This document shows, in pieces, positions 32,751-42,890 of a stretch of 64,000 nucleotides of DNA. The notes under the pieces were generated by a model. That model ran no database searches, was not told where the DNA came from, and saw only the letters and a list, made by a program, of their open reading frames with translations. The position numbers and the translations under genes were made by a program. Every line of letters begins with the position of its first letter. Within the stretch, counting starts at the first letter, position 1. The stretch comes from Physella acuta (Eukaryota; Mollusca; Gastropoda; Physidae), in the NCBI RefSeq assembly GCF_028476545.1, contig NW_026731784.1:1116001-1180000 (forward strand), written 5' to 3'.

Positions 32751-34400
32751 CTAGAATTCACATCCACCCCTTTCGTTTGGTGCCTTCACCAGTTCACTTT
32801 TATAGCTTTTTGAACAGTCTGTTCTCATACCAGCGCGACCATGAAAGACTTGATGGTTGCTGACAAAAAATTTCGTCTTCCTTCTGTTCCTCAAACTTCT
32901 CCGCGGACCACTTATCTGATGGTCTACTGTCTCTCTGCTTCTGGAGGGAACGGGATCCTCTTTGTTGCCGTTATCCTCCACTTGTGTATCGCGGTTGTTC
33001 TGTTGATGGTGATATGGTTCCGGGATGGGTATGTGAATTTCCGTTATAGTTTCCGGTTCCCTAATTGTCTTGGATTTCCTTGTGTGTAACTGCTCTTCTT
33101 GCCTATTCCAATATTTCTTTAATTGAGCAATATTCGCCCACCGATCCGGTTTGGCGTGATCGATGGGTCTTATCTTAAAGGGGCCACCTGCTCCTTTAGG
33201 CATCTCCACGACTTGCCATATCTCCTGTCCCCAGAGATCGTGGATTTTGTTTCTGCCTAACGGGTGGCTACGCAGTAATACCCTGTCATTCAGTTTGAGT
33301 GGCGGGTCCTTTGTCTGTACCGGCGGTTCCCTTCGCCGTGCTTCATGTTCTAGTCTTTCCTGTACTACCCTGTACATTTCTCTAATTCTTCTCATGTGTT
33401 CATTCACATATTCCAGTGCGGTGTATGAGCCAGTCATACTCTCCCTTTTTCCTAGGAACAAATCAAGAGGGAGTCGAGCCTCCCGTCCGAACAGCAACAT
33501 GTATGGCGCAAAGCCGGTTGTGGCATGGGGTGTGCAGTTGTATAGATATACCAACTCTGGGAGAAAATCAGGCCAACGTTTTTTCTGTTCAGGTTCTAGC
33601 GTACGCAGCAAATCATGCATGCTGCGGTTGAACCGTTCACACTGTCCGTTTCCTTTCGGATTAAATGTGGTTGTTCTAGATTTGTTGATCCCGTAGTGGC
33701 TGCACAGTTGGTTAATTACTTCTGACTCGAAAGCCCTTCCTTGGTCAGAGTGTAATTGTCTTGGTATGCCATATTTGATGAACCAATGTTCTATTAAGAC
33801 CTTAGCCACTGTTTTGGCAGTCTGATCTCGCGTGGGCACCGCCACCGTCCATTTGGTGAATACATCAGTCATTACCAACACATGTTCCGTCCCATCCGAT
33901 GATTGCTCCAACGACGTAAAGTCCATAGCCACAATCTCTAGTGGTTTTGTCGCTAGTAGGAGTCCTGATGGCTGTCTCATTTTGACAACTGGCATTTTCG
34001 CATGCTGACACCTCCCACAAGCCTCACAATGGCGTTTGACCTCCATTTCCATATTGGGCCAGTAACACCTCCGTCGTAATATTTTGTGCGTCCTGTCCTG
34101 ACCCTGGTGTCCTGCCCTGTCATGTGCCAACCTTAGCACTTCTTCTCGTAACTGTCCAGGCACCACCACCTGGTGTATTGTCCCATCAATTTGGTCTTGA
34201 ATTCTCCGCATGAGAACACCATCCTCTATACTGAGACGATCCCACTGACTCAGTATCTTCTTTGTTTCTCGACCAAATTGTTCTCTTTCCCTTCTTCCTG
34301 GGAATTTTTGTTCCTGGACGTATTTCAATAGCGGTTGTAAGCCACTATCCGTTCTCTGGGCATCTCTTATCTTTTTTGTGATTAAGGCAATTAAAATCAC
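32751..34400 (-). CDS. pol: Integrase part of Pol
   Basis: An HHCC zinc-binding module is visible (H93, H98, C125, C128). The catalytic core follows: MDFTSLEQ with D160, HSDQGRAFES with D219, and NGQCERFNRS with E255, which gives D-D-35-E spacing. The C-terminal part has VLLRSHPLG and GGPFKIRPI, similar to the chromatin-facing tail of Ty3/gypsy integrases, and a basic RRSLRNRRK stretch. It would insert the cDNA copy into host DNA. It overlaps the end of the upstream pol frame. Confidence 0.93.
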   Translation of the reverse strand: MILIALITKKIRDAQRTDSGLQPLLKYVQEQKFPGRREREQFGRETKKILSQWDRLSIEDGVLMRRIQDQIDGTIHQVVVPGQLREEVLRLAHDRAGHQGQDRTHKILRRRCYWPNMEMEVKRHCEACGRCQHAKMPVVKMRQPSGLLLATKPLEIVAMDFTSLEQSSDGTEHVLVMTDVFTKWTVAVPTRDQTAKTVAKVLIEHWFIKYGIPRQLHSDQGRAFESEVINQLCSHYGINKSRTTTFNPKGNGQCERFNRSMHDLLRTLEPEQKKRWPDFLPELVYLYNCTPHATTGFAPYMLLFGREARLPLDLFLGKRESMTGSYTALEYVNEHMRRIREMYRVVQERLEHEARRREPPVQTKDPPLKLNDRVLLRSHPLGRNKIHDLWGQEIWQVVEMPKGAGGPFKIRPIDHAKPDRWANIAQLKKYWNRQEEQLHTRKSKTIREPETITEIHIPIPEPYHHQQNNRDTQVEDNGNKEDPVPSRSRETVDHQISGPRRSLRNRRKTKFFVSNHQVFHGRAGMRTDCSKSYKSELVKAPNERGGCEF

Positions 34401-36882
34401 TACTGTCCATATGTTCGGGCTCTGTGGATATGTGCTCCACCCCGGTCTGCCCGTTTTGCATCACTTGTACCCCATGAGGGATATCTGTTGACGCTCTGAC
34501 CTCACATATTCCTGTCAGCGTTTCTTCCTCATCACCCGGTCTCTCGTAAGGATTCCTTGATAAGGCGTCCGCATTGCCATTGGACCGCCCCGGGCGATAC
34601 TTTATCTCTAGGTCAAAGAGTGCCAATTCTGCTGCCCATCGCTGTTCGATGGATCCCAACTTTGCTGTCTTTAGGTGACTCAAGGGGTTATTGTCAGTGT
34701 ATACCACACATTTAGCACCTAATAGATAGTCCCTGAATTTCTCAGTCACAGCCCATTTTAATGTCAAAAGTTCTAGTTTCATGGCGCTGTAATTTGTCAT
34801 GTTCCTCTCTGATCCCTTCAGAGCTCGACTGGCATACGCAATAACCCTGAAACCTTGCTTTTGTTGTTGTGATAGCACAGCTCCCAGACCTTTAGAGCTG
34901 GCGTCAATTTCTAGCCGAAATGGTTTGTCAAAGTCTGCGTATCCCAATATCGGCGCCTCTGTCAAAGCCTTTTTCAAGAGCTTAAACGAGTTCAGGCATT
35001 CATCAGTCCATAATTCACCTATCAGTTGTGTTTTACCTTTCTTTTTCTCCTTACTGTGTTTCTTTGTCATTTTGTTTACCAAGTCATGCAATGGTGCGGC
35101 AATTTTTGCAAAACCAGGCACAAATTTTCTATAATAGGAGGCAAAACCCAAGAATGACCTGACCTCTACCGTAGTTGTTGGTTGTTTCCATTCTTTAACA
35201 GCTGCAATTTTATCTGGGTCAGTGGCGATGCCATCCGACGAAATCACGTAACCCAAAAAATGTACCGATTTCAAACCAAAGCAGCATTTGTCTGGGTTCA
35301 GCTTTACTCCTATCTCCCTAAGACGGAGAAACACTTGTTCTAATCTTTTTAGATGGTCCTCCCAAGTTTTTGAATAAACCAGTATATCATCCAAGTACAC
35401 CAACATTATTTGAAATAGAAAGTCACTCATAGCACTCTGCATTACTCGCTGGAATGTAGCAGGTGCATTAGTTAGACCAAACGGCATACGGGTCCACTCG
35501 TACAGTCCCAGTGGAGAAATAAATGCAGTTTTATGTTGATCGTTGGGGTGCATGGCCACTTGGTGGTAGCCACTAGCCAAATCCAAGGTAGAAAAAAATC
35601 TTGCTCCCCCCAACGCATCAAGACATTCATCAATACGAGGCAAGGGGAATGCATCCCTTCTTGTGATATTGTTCAATTTCCGGTAATCACAACACAGTCT
35701 TATCTCCCCTGACTTCTTTTTTACCACTACTATCGGTGCCGCATACGGGCTCGTGCTGGTTGTAATAATTCCCTTTTTTAGTAGATCGTTCAGGTGTGCT
35801 TTCACCGCCGAGTAGTGACTCGGTGGTAATCTTCGATAAGGTTGCGCCACCGGCTTGTCTTGTAGTAAGGGTATCTGGTGTTTTATTACTTCCGTGTACC
35901 CCAAATCACCCTCATACGAGGCAAATATATCACTGTATTTATTCAGCAATTCATTTAGTTTTGGGTCCTCAGTTTCCGGGAATGTATATGATCGGCCATC
36001 CTCTTTCTTCACCTCGGCCGTCACATTGACCGACCTAATTGTTACTTCATTACTGCTGGTATTGCTCAGTTCGATGCACTGTGCCGACCTTAGTACCTCG
36101 ACGTTCTGTGGTACTCCTACCAGAGTATTAGGCGGTATAAAAATTTCCTCATCCAAAACATTTGCCACTAATCCTTGAACTAGTCCATTTTCCGCTGATG
36201 TGTATGTCCGCAGTAACACGACGCCTGCCCTCAGTGCGGCGCCACATGGTTCTATCATCACATCACCATTCACGCTTCTATCACCAATTTGTAATGTGAT
36301 TGCCTTGACCGTGTTTGCCGGGACTGCTGTCCTTCCTCTGGTCTTGGCAAACCTGGCCAACCTGGATCCCCGACCTGGTGTGGTCGATCCGACAATATTT
36401 GTAAGAAATTCTGGCAACTGGCCAAGAATATTCATGCCCAATAGGCAAGGTATATTTGACACATTTGTCTCTAGGTTGTGTTTCGTAACGAACACCCCAA
36501 CCTGCTTCAACCTATGTCCTGCCACCACGACATCCGCCAGAAAATAACCACAGTATGGAATGGTTAGTCCATTAGCTGCCGTCAGGCGCATGCATGTGTC
36601 AGACCTCAACCTATGGTCTTTTCCTTTCATCCATTTGGTATAAAAATTTTCCGTGATTGTCGTCACCTGGGAGCCTGTATCCACAATTGCCTTCACCGCG
36701 ATGTCCCCAATCGTAATCACCATTTCGGGACAGACTCCCATCAATTTGCTTCTAGGGCCATACCCTCGCCCCTCTGTAGCCTGGCCCTGCCTTACAGAGG
36801 ACGACCGTTTCCCTGGCAGTACCGTGCCATATGTCCGGGTTGTGAACAAGACAAACAAATTGGTCGACCGTCGGCCGTCCAT
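34345..36882 (-). CDS. pol: Protease, reverse transcriptase and RNase H part of Pol
   Basis: Residues 68-71 form the aspartic protease motif DTGS within AIVDTGSQVTTITENF. Reverse transcriptase covers about 340-520, with LDLASGYHQVAMHP, TRMPFGLTNAPATFQRVMQ and the catalytic YLDD at 496-499. RNase H follows (FRLEIDASSKGLGAVLSQQ, LELLTLKW, YTDNNPL) to about 790. It overlaps the end of gag in another frame, an arrangement that in this family is served by programmed frameshifting. Confidence 0.95.
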   Translation of the reverse strand: MDGRRSTNLFVLFTTRTYGTVLPGKRSSSVRQGQATEGRGYGPRSKLMGVCPEMVITIGDIAVKAIVDTGSQVTTITENFYTKWMKGKDHRLRSDTCMRLTAANGLTIPYCGYFLADVVVAGHRLKQVGVFVTKHNLETNVSNIPCLLGMNILGQLPEFLTNIVGSTTPGRGSRLARFAKTRGRTAVPANTVKAITLQIGDRSVNGDVMIEPCGAALRAGVVLLRTYTSAENGLVQGLVANVLDEEIFIPPNTLVGVPQNVEVLRSAQCIELSNTSSNEVTIRSVNVTAEVKKEDGRSYTFPETEDPKLNELLNKYSDIFASYEGDLGYTEVIKHQIPLLQDKPVAQPYRRLPPSHYSAVKAHLNDLLKKGIITTSTSPYAAPIVVVKKKSGEIRLCCDYRKLNNITRRDAFPLPRIDECLDALGGARFFSTLDLASGYHQVAMHPNDQHKTAFISPLGLYEWTRMPFGLTNAPATFQRVMQSAMSDFLFQIMLVYLDDILVYSKTWEDHLKRLEQVFLRLREIGVKLNPDKCCFGLKSVHFLGYVISSDGIATDPDKIAAVKEWKQPTTTVEVRSFLGFASYYRKFVPGFAKIAAPLHDLVNKMTKKHSKEKKKGKTQLIGELWTDECLNSFKLLKKALTEAPILGYADFDKPFRLEIDASSKGLGAVLSQQQKQGFRVIAYASRALKGSERNMTNYSAMKLELLTLKWAVTEKFRDYLLGAKCVVYTDNNPLSHLKTAKLGSIEQRWAAELALFDLEIKYRPGRSNGNADALSRNPYERPGDEEETLTGICEVRASTDIPHGVQVMQNGQTGVEHISTEPEHMDSSDFNCLNHKKDKRCPENG

Positions 36883-37664
36883 TGGAGTGATGGCTTGGCA
36901 GGACGCGGCCGTCCAACCCGTCCCTGTTTTGTCCCGTTCTTTTCCTGATTCTCAGCTGTTGACCTACTTTCTAACCTCTCCAAACGTTGGTCAACCTTAT
37001 CTAGGTGGGCCAACAGTTGAGCCATCCTGGTCTCCATCGTGTCGGCCCCTGTGGGTGGGGATTGTCTCTGTTCAGGCACAGAGACTTTGTCCACCGAACA
37101 GTTCGATTGGTCCTCATCCTCGGACCTGCGGATCGCTGAGTTCCTGACCTGAAGGAAGGTCAACTGCGGGTCTTTGTGGACCTCCTCTTTCAACTCTCTT
37201 CTTAGGATCGGGGTTGCCAGCCCCTCAATGAAATGGTCCCTCAGTAGGCGCACATCAATGTCAGGTGTTTTGACCTTTACCGAATCAAAGGCCCTGTTCA
37301 TCCGGTGTGAGTACTCCATCACACTCTCCGCCAATCTCTGCCTTAAGCCTACGAACCCTGCCAGCAGTTGCGATCCCGACCGTCTCTCCCCAAAGGTCTC
37401 CATAATCAGATCCAGCACCTTATCCGGATCTGATTGGATGGTTTTATCGTGGCATTTGACCTCTGCCCTAACCGTCTCTCCTATACTGCCCATCAGCAGT
37501 CTTAATCTTTCCTCTGGTGACATGCCTCTCGAGGCCCAGGCCGCTTTGACCTCCTCACTGAACCTGTTGGTTAAAGTTGGATCCCCGTCCCCGTAAAATT
37601 TGTTAATGTGGGACTCTCTGGGTAGGACCACTATATGGGTCTGCTTCTCGTCCAGAGTAGACAT
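36792..37664 (-). CDS. gag: Gag protein with CCHC zinc knuckle
   Basis: About 290 residues from the internal Met of MSTLDEKQ, chosen over an earlier Met. A capsid-like helical region has INKFYGDGDPTLTNRFSEEV, RLRLLMGSIGETVRAEV and SVMEYSHRMNRAF, of the general type also seen in PNMA/ARC-like Gag proteins. A coiled coil lies near METRMAQLLAHLDKVDQRLE, and the C-terminus carries CLSCSQPGHMARYC (C-X2-C-X4-H-X4-C). Role: particle assembly and RNA binding. Confidence 0.9.
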   Translation of the reverse strand: MSTLDEKQTHIVVLPRESHINKFYGDGDPTLTNRFSEEVKAAWASRGMSPEERLRLLMGSIGETVRAEVKCHDKTIQSDPDKVLDLIMETFGERRSGSQLLAGFVGLRQRLAESVMEYSHRMNRAFDSVKVKTPDIDVRLLRDHFIEGLATPILRRELKEEVHKDPQLTFLQVRNSAIRRSEDEDQSNCSVDKVSVPEQRQSPPTGADTMETRMAQLLAHLDKVDQRLERLESRSTAENQEKNGTKQGRVGRPRPAKPSLQWTADGRPICLSCSQPGHMARYCQGNGRPL

Positions 37665-37835
37665 TTTATTCCGTAAGTAAAACAAAAGAGTTCTTTCTTA
37701 CCGTGTGTGTATGAAAAAATTTTCCTCGTTCCTCAATTTTCACTGTTCCTGAATGTCCGAATTCACACACACACTAAACACAGTTATGCACAAGGTTGAC
37801 TATGGGTGCCTAAAACGGCAAGTCTAGTTGAATTC

Positions 37836-37853
37836 ATCCTGTTCGCAGCGCCA
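37836..37853 (-). promoter_or_regulatory. Candidate primer-binding site
   Basis: Two bases inside the 5' LTR the minus strand reads tggcgctgcgaacaggat. It resembles the tRNA-Lys3 site (tggcgcccgaacagggac) with small differences, so the primer may be a lysine tRNA, but the match is imperfect. Confidence 0.6.
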
Positions 37854-37855
37854 AA

Positions 37856-38528
37856 TGTGACCTTCCCCGAGTCTATCCTGCCCGACAACGCCAATTGTAA
37901 CGAGTTGAACCACTCATGCTACACAACATCGACTACAGTAGAAAGACTCGAAGATGCAGGTTCGCTATTGATCCTTTTATTACATGAATCAAGAAATGCT
38001 TCAATATAACACAATGAATCAACAGGAATGTTTCACAATAATAGTCTGAATCAACTGACCCCCTAACAGTCCTCACTAGGCTTCATATAACTGAATCCAC
38101 ATGTCTATTGTCCTTCTTAACACAATATAACCAACTTGATATGTCACACAGACTGACTGATCTAAAGCGAGCGATGAAGAGGGAAGAGAGCGAGTTCAGC
38201 CGTCCCCTCCTATTTATCCCTTGTATCCGTACTCGTCTTCGTACTTGTATTCCTCCGTAATCGATACTTGTACTCGATGTCTCCGACCACTAGTTGCGCA
38301 GTTCTAACGTACAGTCCGTGAAATAACATCTGCATCCTATCAATCAAAGTTGACAGGCTGTCTGAATCCCCTCGTACCGTTTCCCAAAATAGCACGCGTT
38401 GGCTTTGAGATTGTTATCAGTCCGATCCAATAAGCCACCTGCTATGTTGCATCAGACTGTAATACTGCGTCTCGGCTTATCGTTCGTTATCAGATTTGTA
38501 ACTAGTAGCTAGGCCTACCCTAGTTACA
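37856..38528 (-). repeat. 5' LTR of the Ty3/gypsy element
   Basis: 673 bp, identical to the 3' LTR. A 61-codon frame inside each LTR is incidental. Confidence 0.95.
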
Positions 38529-38532
38529 TTTA

Positions 38533-38806
38533 TAATAATGGCGATTATACACGTTTGCGCCCCCTATAAACAGCGCCTTAGTCAAGGGCCTAGTTCGCCT
38601 TAATGTTAACGACTCCTGTTGAAGCTGTATTTTATTTATCGCTTCATAGTTTTTATCAACTACACAACCATGGATACAATGATTTGAATTCAATATAATG
38701 TTTATTCTTTGAATTTTGCTAAAGGGTGGTATGAGCCTATCAATATTATGGGCGAATACTCAGTCTACTATCCTACAAGCCCTGATACATTGACACCATC
38801 AAGTCG
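38533..38806. other. Short intergenic segment
   Basis: Nothing recognised. The last 60 bp are homologous to 40370-40430. Confidence 0.45.
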
Positions 38807-38814
38807 GTCACAAT

Positions 38815-39016
38815 CAGTGTTTCTTCCAGACTTTTTTCTCCGGGGGGGCACTTGAAATTTTCGGGGGGGGCGGTAGACTTTCTTCGGGGGGGGCGGACAC
38901 TGTTAAAAGTATATATTTTCTATATAAATTATATAAATTTCATTTCGTTCGGGGGGGCGGTAAAAATTTTTCGGGGGGGCTTCGCCCCCCCGAAGAGATG
39001 CCTGGAAGAAACTCTG
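38815..39016. mobile_element. hAT MITE (CAGTGTTTCTTCCAG family)
   Basis: The tips cagtgtttcttccag and ctggaagaaactctg form imperfect inverted repeats (one mismatch). The 8-bp duplication gtcacaat is at 38807-38814 and 39017-39024. The 202-bp interior has runs of cgggggggc. The related sequence at 40400-40420 has an unoccupied site (gtgacaat). Confidence 0.88.
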
Positions 39017-39234
39017 GTCACAATACCTTCCAGAGATTGATTCAATTAATTCTTATGATATGTTATATGTGGGGAAACTTAGCTGTCAGTATCAATTTTA
39101 GGGGAGGAGGGAGGGGGTTCATGTACATGTTTGCAAAACATTTTAATATTATAACTAGTTATTTTACAACAAAAACACGTGTTTAATTTACATTCAAATT
39201 ATAATCTAAACCATGTTTAAGCTAAATCATTCAT

Positions 39235-39440
39235 GTTTTAGTGTATACACATCAGTTTTATTTTACGAACTAAACATGGTTATATTTTGTATGTAAAATT
39301 AAACCAGTGAAGTTCTAGGTTGTATGTCATTCAATTTTATTGTACGAACTAAACAGGATTATATTTATGTATGTGAAAGTAAACTAGTCATGTCCTAGGT
39401 TGTATGTAAATCAATTTTATTTTACGAACTAAAAGGTAGT
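39235..39440. repeat. Degenerate tandem of about 80-bp unit
   Basis: Three spaced copies of ttttacgaactaaac with linked taggttgtatgt words. Confidence 0.7.
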
Positions 39441-40185
39441 ATTATATATACTTAGACAGTATATATATATATGTTAAAATGTATGCCTCTTATAAAATAA
39501 CACATAAAGATATCTTTGTTTTCTTCTTGCTTAAACATCTGAAATGGTACCAATTAACGTTTGCTGTGTTCATGTACATTTTTGTTACGATAAATGGGGA
39601 TAAAATCATTACTTGTTAGGTCCAGACGGAGGTTAGTCTATTTTATTATGTTTTTTTTTCTATTTTCTTTGATTTAGAAGGCTACAAGTGTAGAACTAGG
39701 TAGAGTAAGACATAGGTCAAAGGTTGTTTTCATAGTAGAGATGATAAAATTATTGTTTTGGTGTGACACATATGGTAAGGTAAGAGTTTATTGTCTTTAC
39801 ATTAACGAATAGAACTTTGATAAAAAAAACTACTAGGCAATGACACAACATACATATGTATGCAAGTATTACATTATAGTGCTGGAATAATAGAACTAAA
39901 AGAAAATGAGAGAACAAAACAAGATCGGGATATTATGGTTTTATGGTGTTCAATATATGTTATTGCGTTAACTTTATCAAATGCATGTACATGGGTCACC
40001 ATTTTATTTTGTGTACTTGTAAAATGATACTTAGTACGTCATCACGAACCAATGGTCCGAATTTGTGGCATTAATTCCAGGTGGAATCATACAGCTTGGA
40101 ATTTATGTTCTTAAAAGCAACGAGTGCCAACTCAAACCAAACTTTTGTATATCTAAAACTAAATGGTGTAGCAACTATTGAATAA
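39441..40185. other. Intergenic, nothing recognised
   Basis: AT-rich sequence without an ORF, RNA gene or TE terminus. Confidence 0.5.
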
Positions 40186-40384
40186 CACTATCCTACCAGC
40201 CCTGATATAAAACTATCCTACCAGCCCTGATATAAAACTATCCTACCAACCCTGATATAAAACTATCCTACCTGCCCTGATATAAACCTACCCTACCAGC
40301 CCTGATATAAAACTATCCTACCAGCCCTGATATATAACTATCCTACCAGCCCTGATATAAAACTATCCTACCTGCCCTGATATA
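40186..40384. repeat. 25-bp tandem array
   Basis: About eight copies of actatcctaccagccctgat plus ataaa, with cct/cag variants. Confidence 0.92.
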
Positions 40385-40770
40385 TTGACACCATACAGTC
40401 GGTGACAATACCTTACAGAGATGAAGTCCATCAATATGTATACTGCTATATCAGATATCATATGTGGGGAAACTCAGATAGGCTCTCTATATCAAGTTTA
40501 GCGGGGGGGGGTGGTATGTAAGTGTTGTATCTCGTTAGACATTTGGATGATCATTTTCCATATGTTGCCCCTGCTCGCTCTTTCATTTTGGAAATATACT
40601 AGACTTTTAATTAACAAGTCGGTGCGTTTTTAAGTGGTATGTAGATTTAAGCTACTTTTTTATACGGACAGTGTGCAGTTGTTGATTAACTTGAAAAATT
40701 AAACTTTTTTTTTAATTAAATACTATTTTTTTTTAAATTTATAAAATTATAAAATTTTAGTGAATCATAG

Positions 40771-41127
40771 GGGTCGGCGTGGTCGAGTCGGTTAAGCTCA
40801 TGGTTGCTAAACGGTAAAGTCCCTCGTTAGCTGGGGACAGCCACTCTTCTAGGAGAGACAACTCCAAAATTAATCAACTGCTGTCTGTAGTTTGTTCTTG
40901 GTTGGACAAAGGCTATGGAAGCAAATCCAAAAAGAAAAGCAGGCTGAAATCGGAGTCAATGGCCTCAATGGCGCATAACCAGTTGACACGTATCATTAAT
41001 TGTAATGGAGGCGTGGTCGAGTCGGCAACAGCTTATGGTTGATAAATTCGAAAAAGTACCGAGTTCAAACCCTCTGGCAGATAAGGCTCGATCCCCTCCA
41101 ACACTAAACATTGAGAACGAAGAAGAA
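40771..41127 (+). mobile_element. SINE with two tRNA-like units, complete with target duplication
   Basis: Flanks gtgaatcatag (40760-40770) and gtgaattatag (41128-41138) match at 10 of 11 positions. The order is head unit with box A tggtcgagtcgg, middle region, second tRNA-like unit (box A repeated, box B gagttcaaacc), short GAA tail. The head here lacks the box B segment present at 23108-23506. No protein is encoded, so retroposition would rely on a LINE. Confidence 0.88.
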
Positions 41128-41138
41128 GTGAATTATAG

Positions 41139-41873
41139 TAAACTATATGAAGGCCTATATGTCTTTTTATTTACTAAGATATTAAAATCAAGATGAATAC
41201 TCTGTAGCCTTTGAATTATTTGTAATACAATAGATTTTGCGTTTGTAAAAAAAAATAATTTTAATATTTTAAACATATGTGTATGTAGTAAAATTAATCA
41301 AACTAAAAACGCAAATAAAAACATTGAGATACATTTTTAAATTGTTTTAAAAAAACGAACAATCCTGAATAAGCAATATTCATAGACATTTTAAAGTTTG
41401 TTGAATTCTATTTTGACTTCTTGGTTAACAGCTATTTATTACATGAAACTTTATATTATGCTGCTGTTATTTATGTCGAAAAAAAAATTAAAATGTTTTA
41501 TTAGCGTTAGCTGAAAGTTGTTTCCCATTTTGTAATTTTTATTAGTCAAGGGATGTTACTTACAAAGCCGTCCAGAAAACATAAACGATAACAACATTGC
41601 ACAAACAAAATATGGTCTCAATTATTGTTTATTAATCATGATAATAAAAAGTTATTTTGATGGGTTTGAGATTGCAAGCATTTATATTTGTAGGTTTTGA
41701 AACTAATACAAGAACTTAGACGGAAAGTAAAAACGATAACTGTCTTTAAAGCCATCTGTGTAAACATGAGACCCCTTCTGCTTTATTTGTATCTCTATTG
41801 TATCCTTCGTTTTGGTTTTGAAATATTTGTTTAATTTTATATATAATGTGTCCAGCAAGAAAGGAAAATAAAA
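41139..41873. other. Intergenic, nothing recognised
   Basis: AT-rich sequence upstream of the eL28 retrocopy. No promoter can be argued from it. Confidence 0.5.
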
Positions 41874-42284
41874 ATGGCCACTGCTGATGTTGGTTGGTTG
41901 ATCTCTAGGAACAACTCTTCTACTTTGTTGAATAGGAGTAGACAGAATACGTCTCTTGAACCAAACAACTGCAACTCTTTCCGTTACAATGGTCTCATTC
42001 ATCGCGAGACAGTTGGGGTTGAACCCACAAAAGATGACAAAGGTGTTGTGTTGGTTACTCGCAGAACTAAAGACCAGAACAAGCCCAGCAAAAGTCTTAC
42101 TAGAGTTGAGCTAAAAAAGGGCCCAAGACGTACACTCGCATCCATTCGTGCCATCTTGCGAGCCAACAACTATAGAAATGATTTGATTAACCCAGCTGTT
42201 AGAAGAACCTGTGCTATTCTGAAAAGTCAGAAGCCTGTTGTAATTAAAAGCAAAAAAAAAAAGAGTAACTCTATGTGCCATTAA
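41874..42284 (+). CDS. RPL28: Ribosomal protein eL28 retrocopy, frame intact
   Basis: 136 residues with the eL28 signature: SFRYNGLIHRETVGVEP, DDKGVVLVTRRTKDQNKPSK, RRTLASIRAILRANNYR and AILKSQKPVVIKSKKKK. The family protein is a large-subunit ribosomal protein of about 137 residues. The frame is intronless, whereas animal RPL28 genes are normally split. ATTAAA overlaps the stop (CATTAAATA), and a run of eight A follows about 15 bp later, like a truncated poly(A) tail. Compared with the usual N-terminal half, about three residues are missing after EPNN, and conserved basic residues differ (LLNRSRQNTSLEPNN). These fit a retrocopy that has lost constraint while keeping its frame. Expression is unknown. 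Confidence 0.85.
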   Translation: MATADVGWLISRNNSSTLLNRSRQNTSLEPNNCNSFRYNGLIHRETVGVEPTKDDKGVVLVTRRTKDQNKPSKSLTRVELKKGPRRTLASIRAILRANNYRNDLINPAVRRTCAILKSQKPVVIKSKKKKSNSMCH

Positions 42285-42299
42285 ATATCCAAACACTAA

Positions 42300-42695
42300 A
42301 AAAAAGTTTCTTTTTTTTTAGTTTAGTACACAATCAGTACTACATTAACATATAATGAATTCCACTGTAAGGTATAACTTCATCAACACATCGAACTGTT
42401 TTCGTTTGCAAAATAACACAATCAACAGCATGAAGTTTTCGTTCTTTAAGCCGCATAGATCCCCCATTGAGCCAAACATGACCCGCTTACTATGATATAC
42501 TCACTGCACGTATTCTAGCTTAGTCGTTCTTACACTAGTTACTTGTGTAGATTGATCTAAAAAATTGCTTTCATTTATTATCAATTCAGTAAAATTATAT
42601 CAATACATATAATATTTAACATTGTTTAGATATTAATTCATTATCAGCTTAAATCAACAATGCATAGCTAAATAATCAAACCAAATTCTCAAACA
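42300..42695. other. Intergenic, nothing recognised
   Basis: AT-rich sequence after the retrocopy. Confidence 0.5.
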
Positions 42696-42699
42696 AGTA

Positions 42700-42780
42700 T
42701 GTCCAGTATATCACACGATCCTGACAACGTCTATGTTAGACCTTTGCCAGGCATATGTTGGGTCTGTTAGAGATATGGGA
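42700..42780 (+). repeat. Dispersed repeat REP, fragment
   Basis: ccagtatatcacacgatcct, caacgtctatgttagacc and gccaggcatatgttgggtc. Confidence 0.75.
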
Positions 42781-42890
42781 AAGACACCATGAGACACACG
42801 TAAGACACCATGAAATACAAGTAAGACACCATGACACAAGTAAGACACCATGAGACACAAGTAAGACATATGATTAATACCTACCAGACA
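42781..42890. repeat. Short tandem of aagacaccatgagacac units
   Basis: About five variants of gtaagacaccatga with spacer changes. Confidence 0.8.

Larger units (their letters stand above)
31876..38528 (-). mobile_element. Ty3/gypsy LTR retrotransposon, young
   Basis: 6653 bp on the minus strand with two 673-bp LTRs that I read as identical line by line. Target duplication TTTA is at 31872-31875 and 38529-38532. In order from 38528: LTR, primer-binding site, Gag, protease, reverse transcriptase, RNase H, integrase, polypurine tract, LTR. The order RT-RH-IN is that of Ty3/gypsy (Metaviridae). No envelope frame is seen. It looks whole or nearly so, with at most about one break. Identical LTRs mean a recent insertion. 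Confidence 0.95.

Noticed and set aside
33163-37596. Plus-strand frames of 70-177 codons
   Set aside because: Antisense to gag and pol of the minus-strand Ty3/gypsy element.
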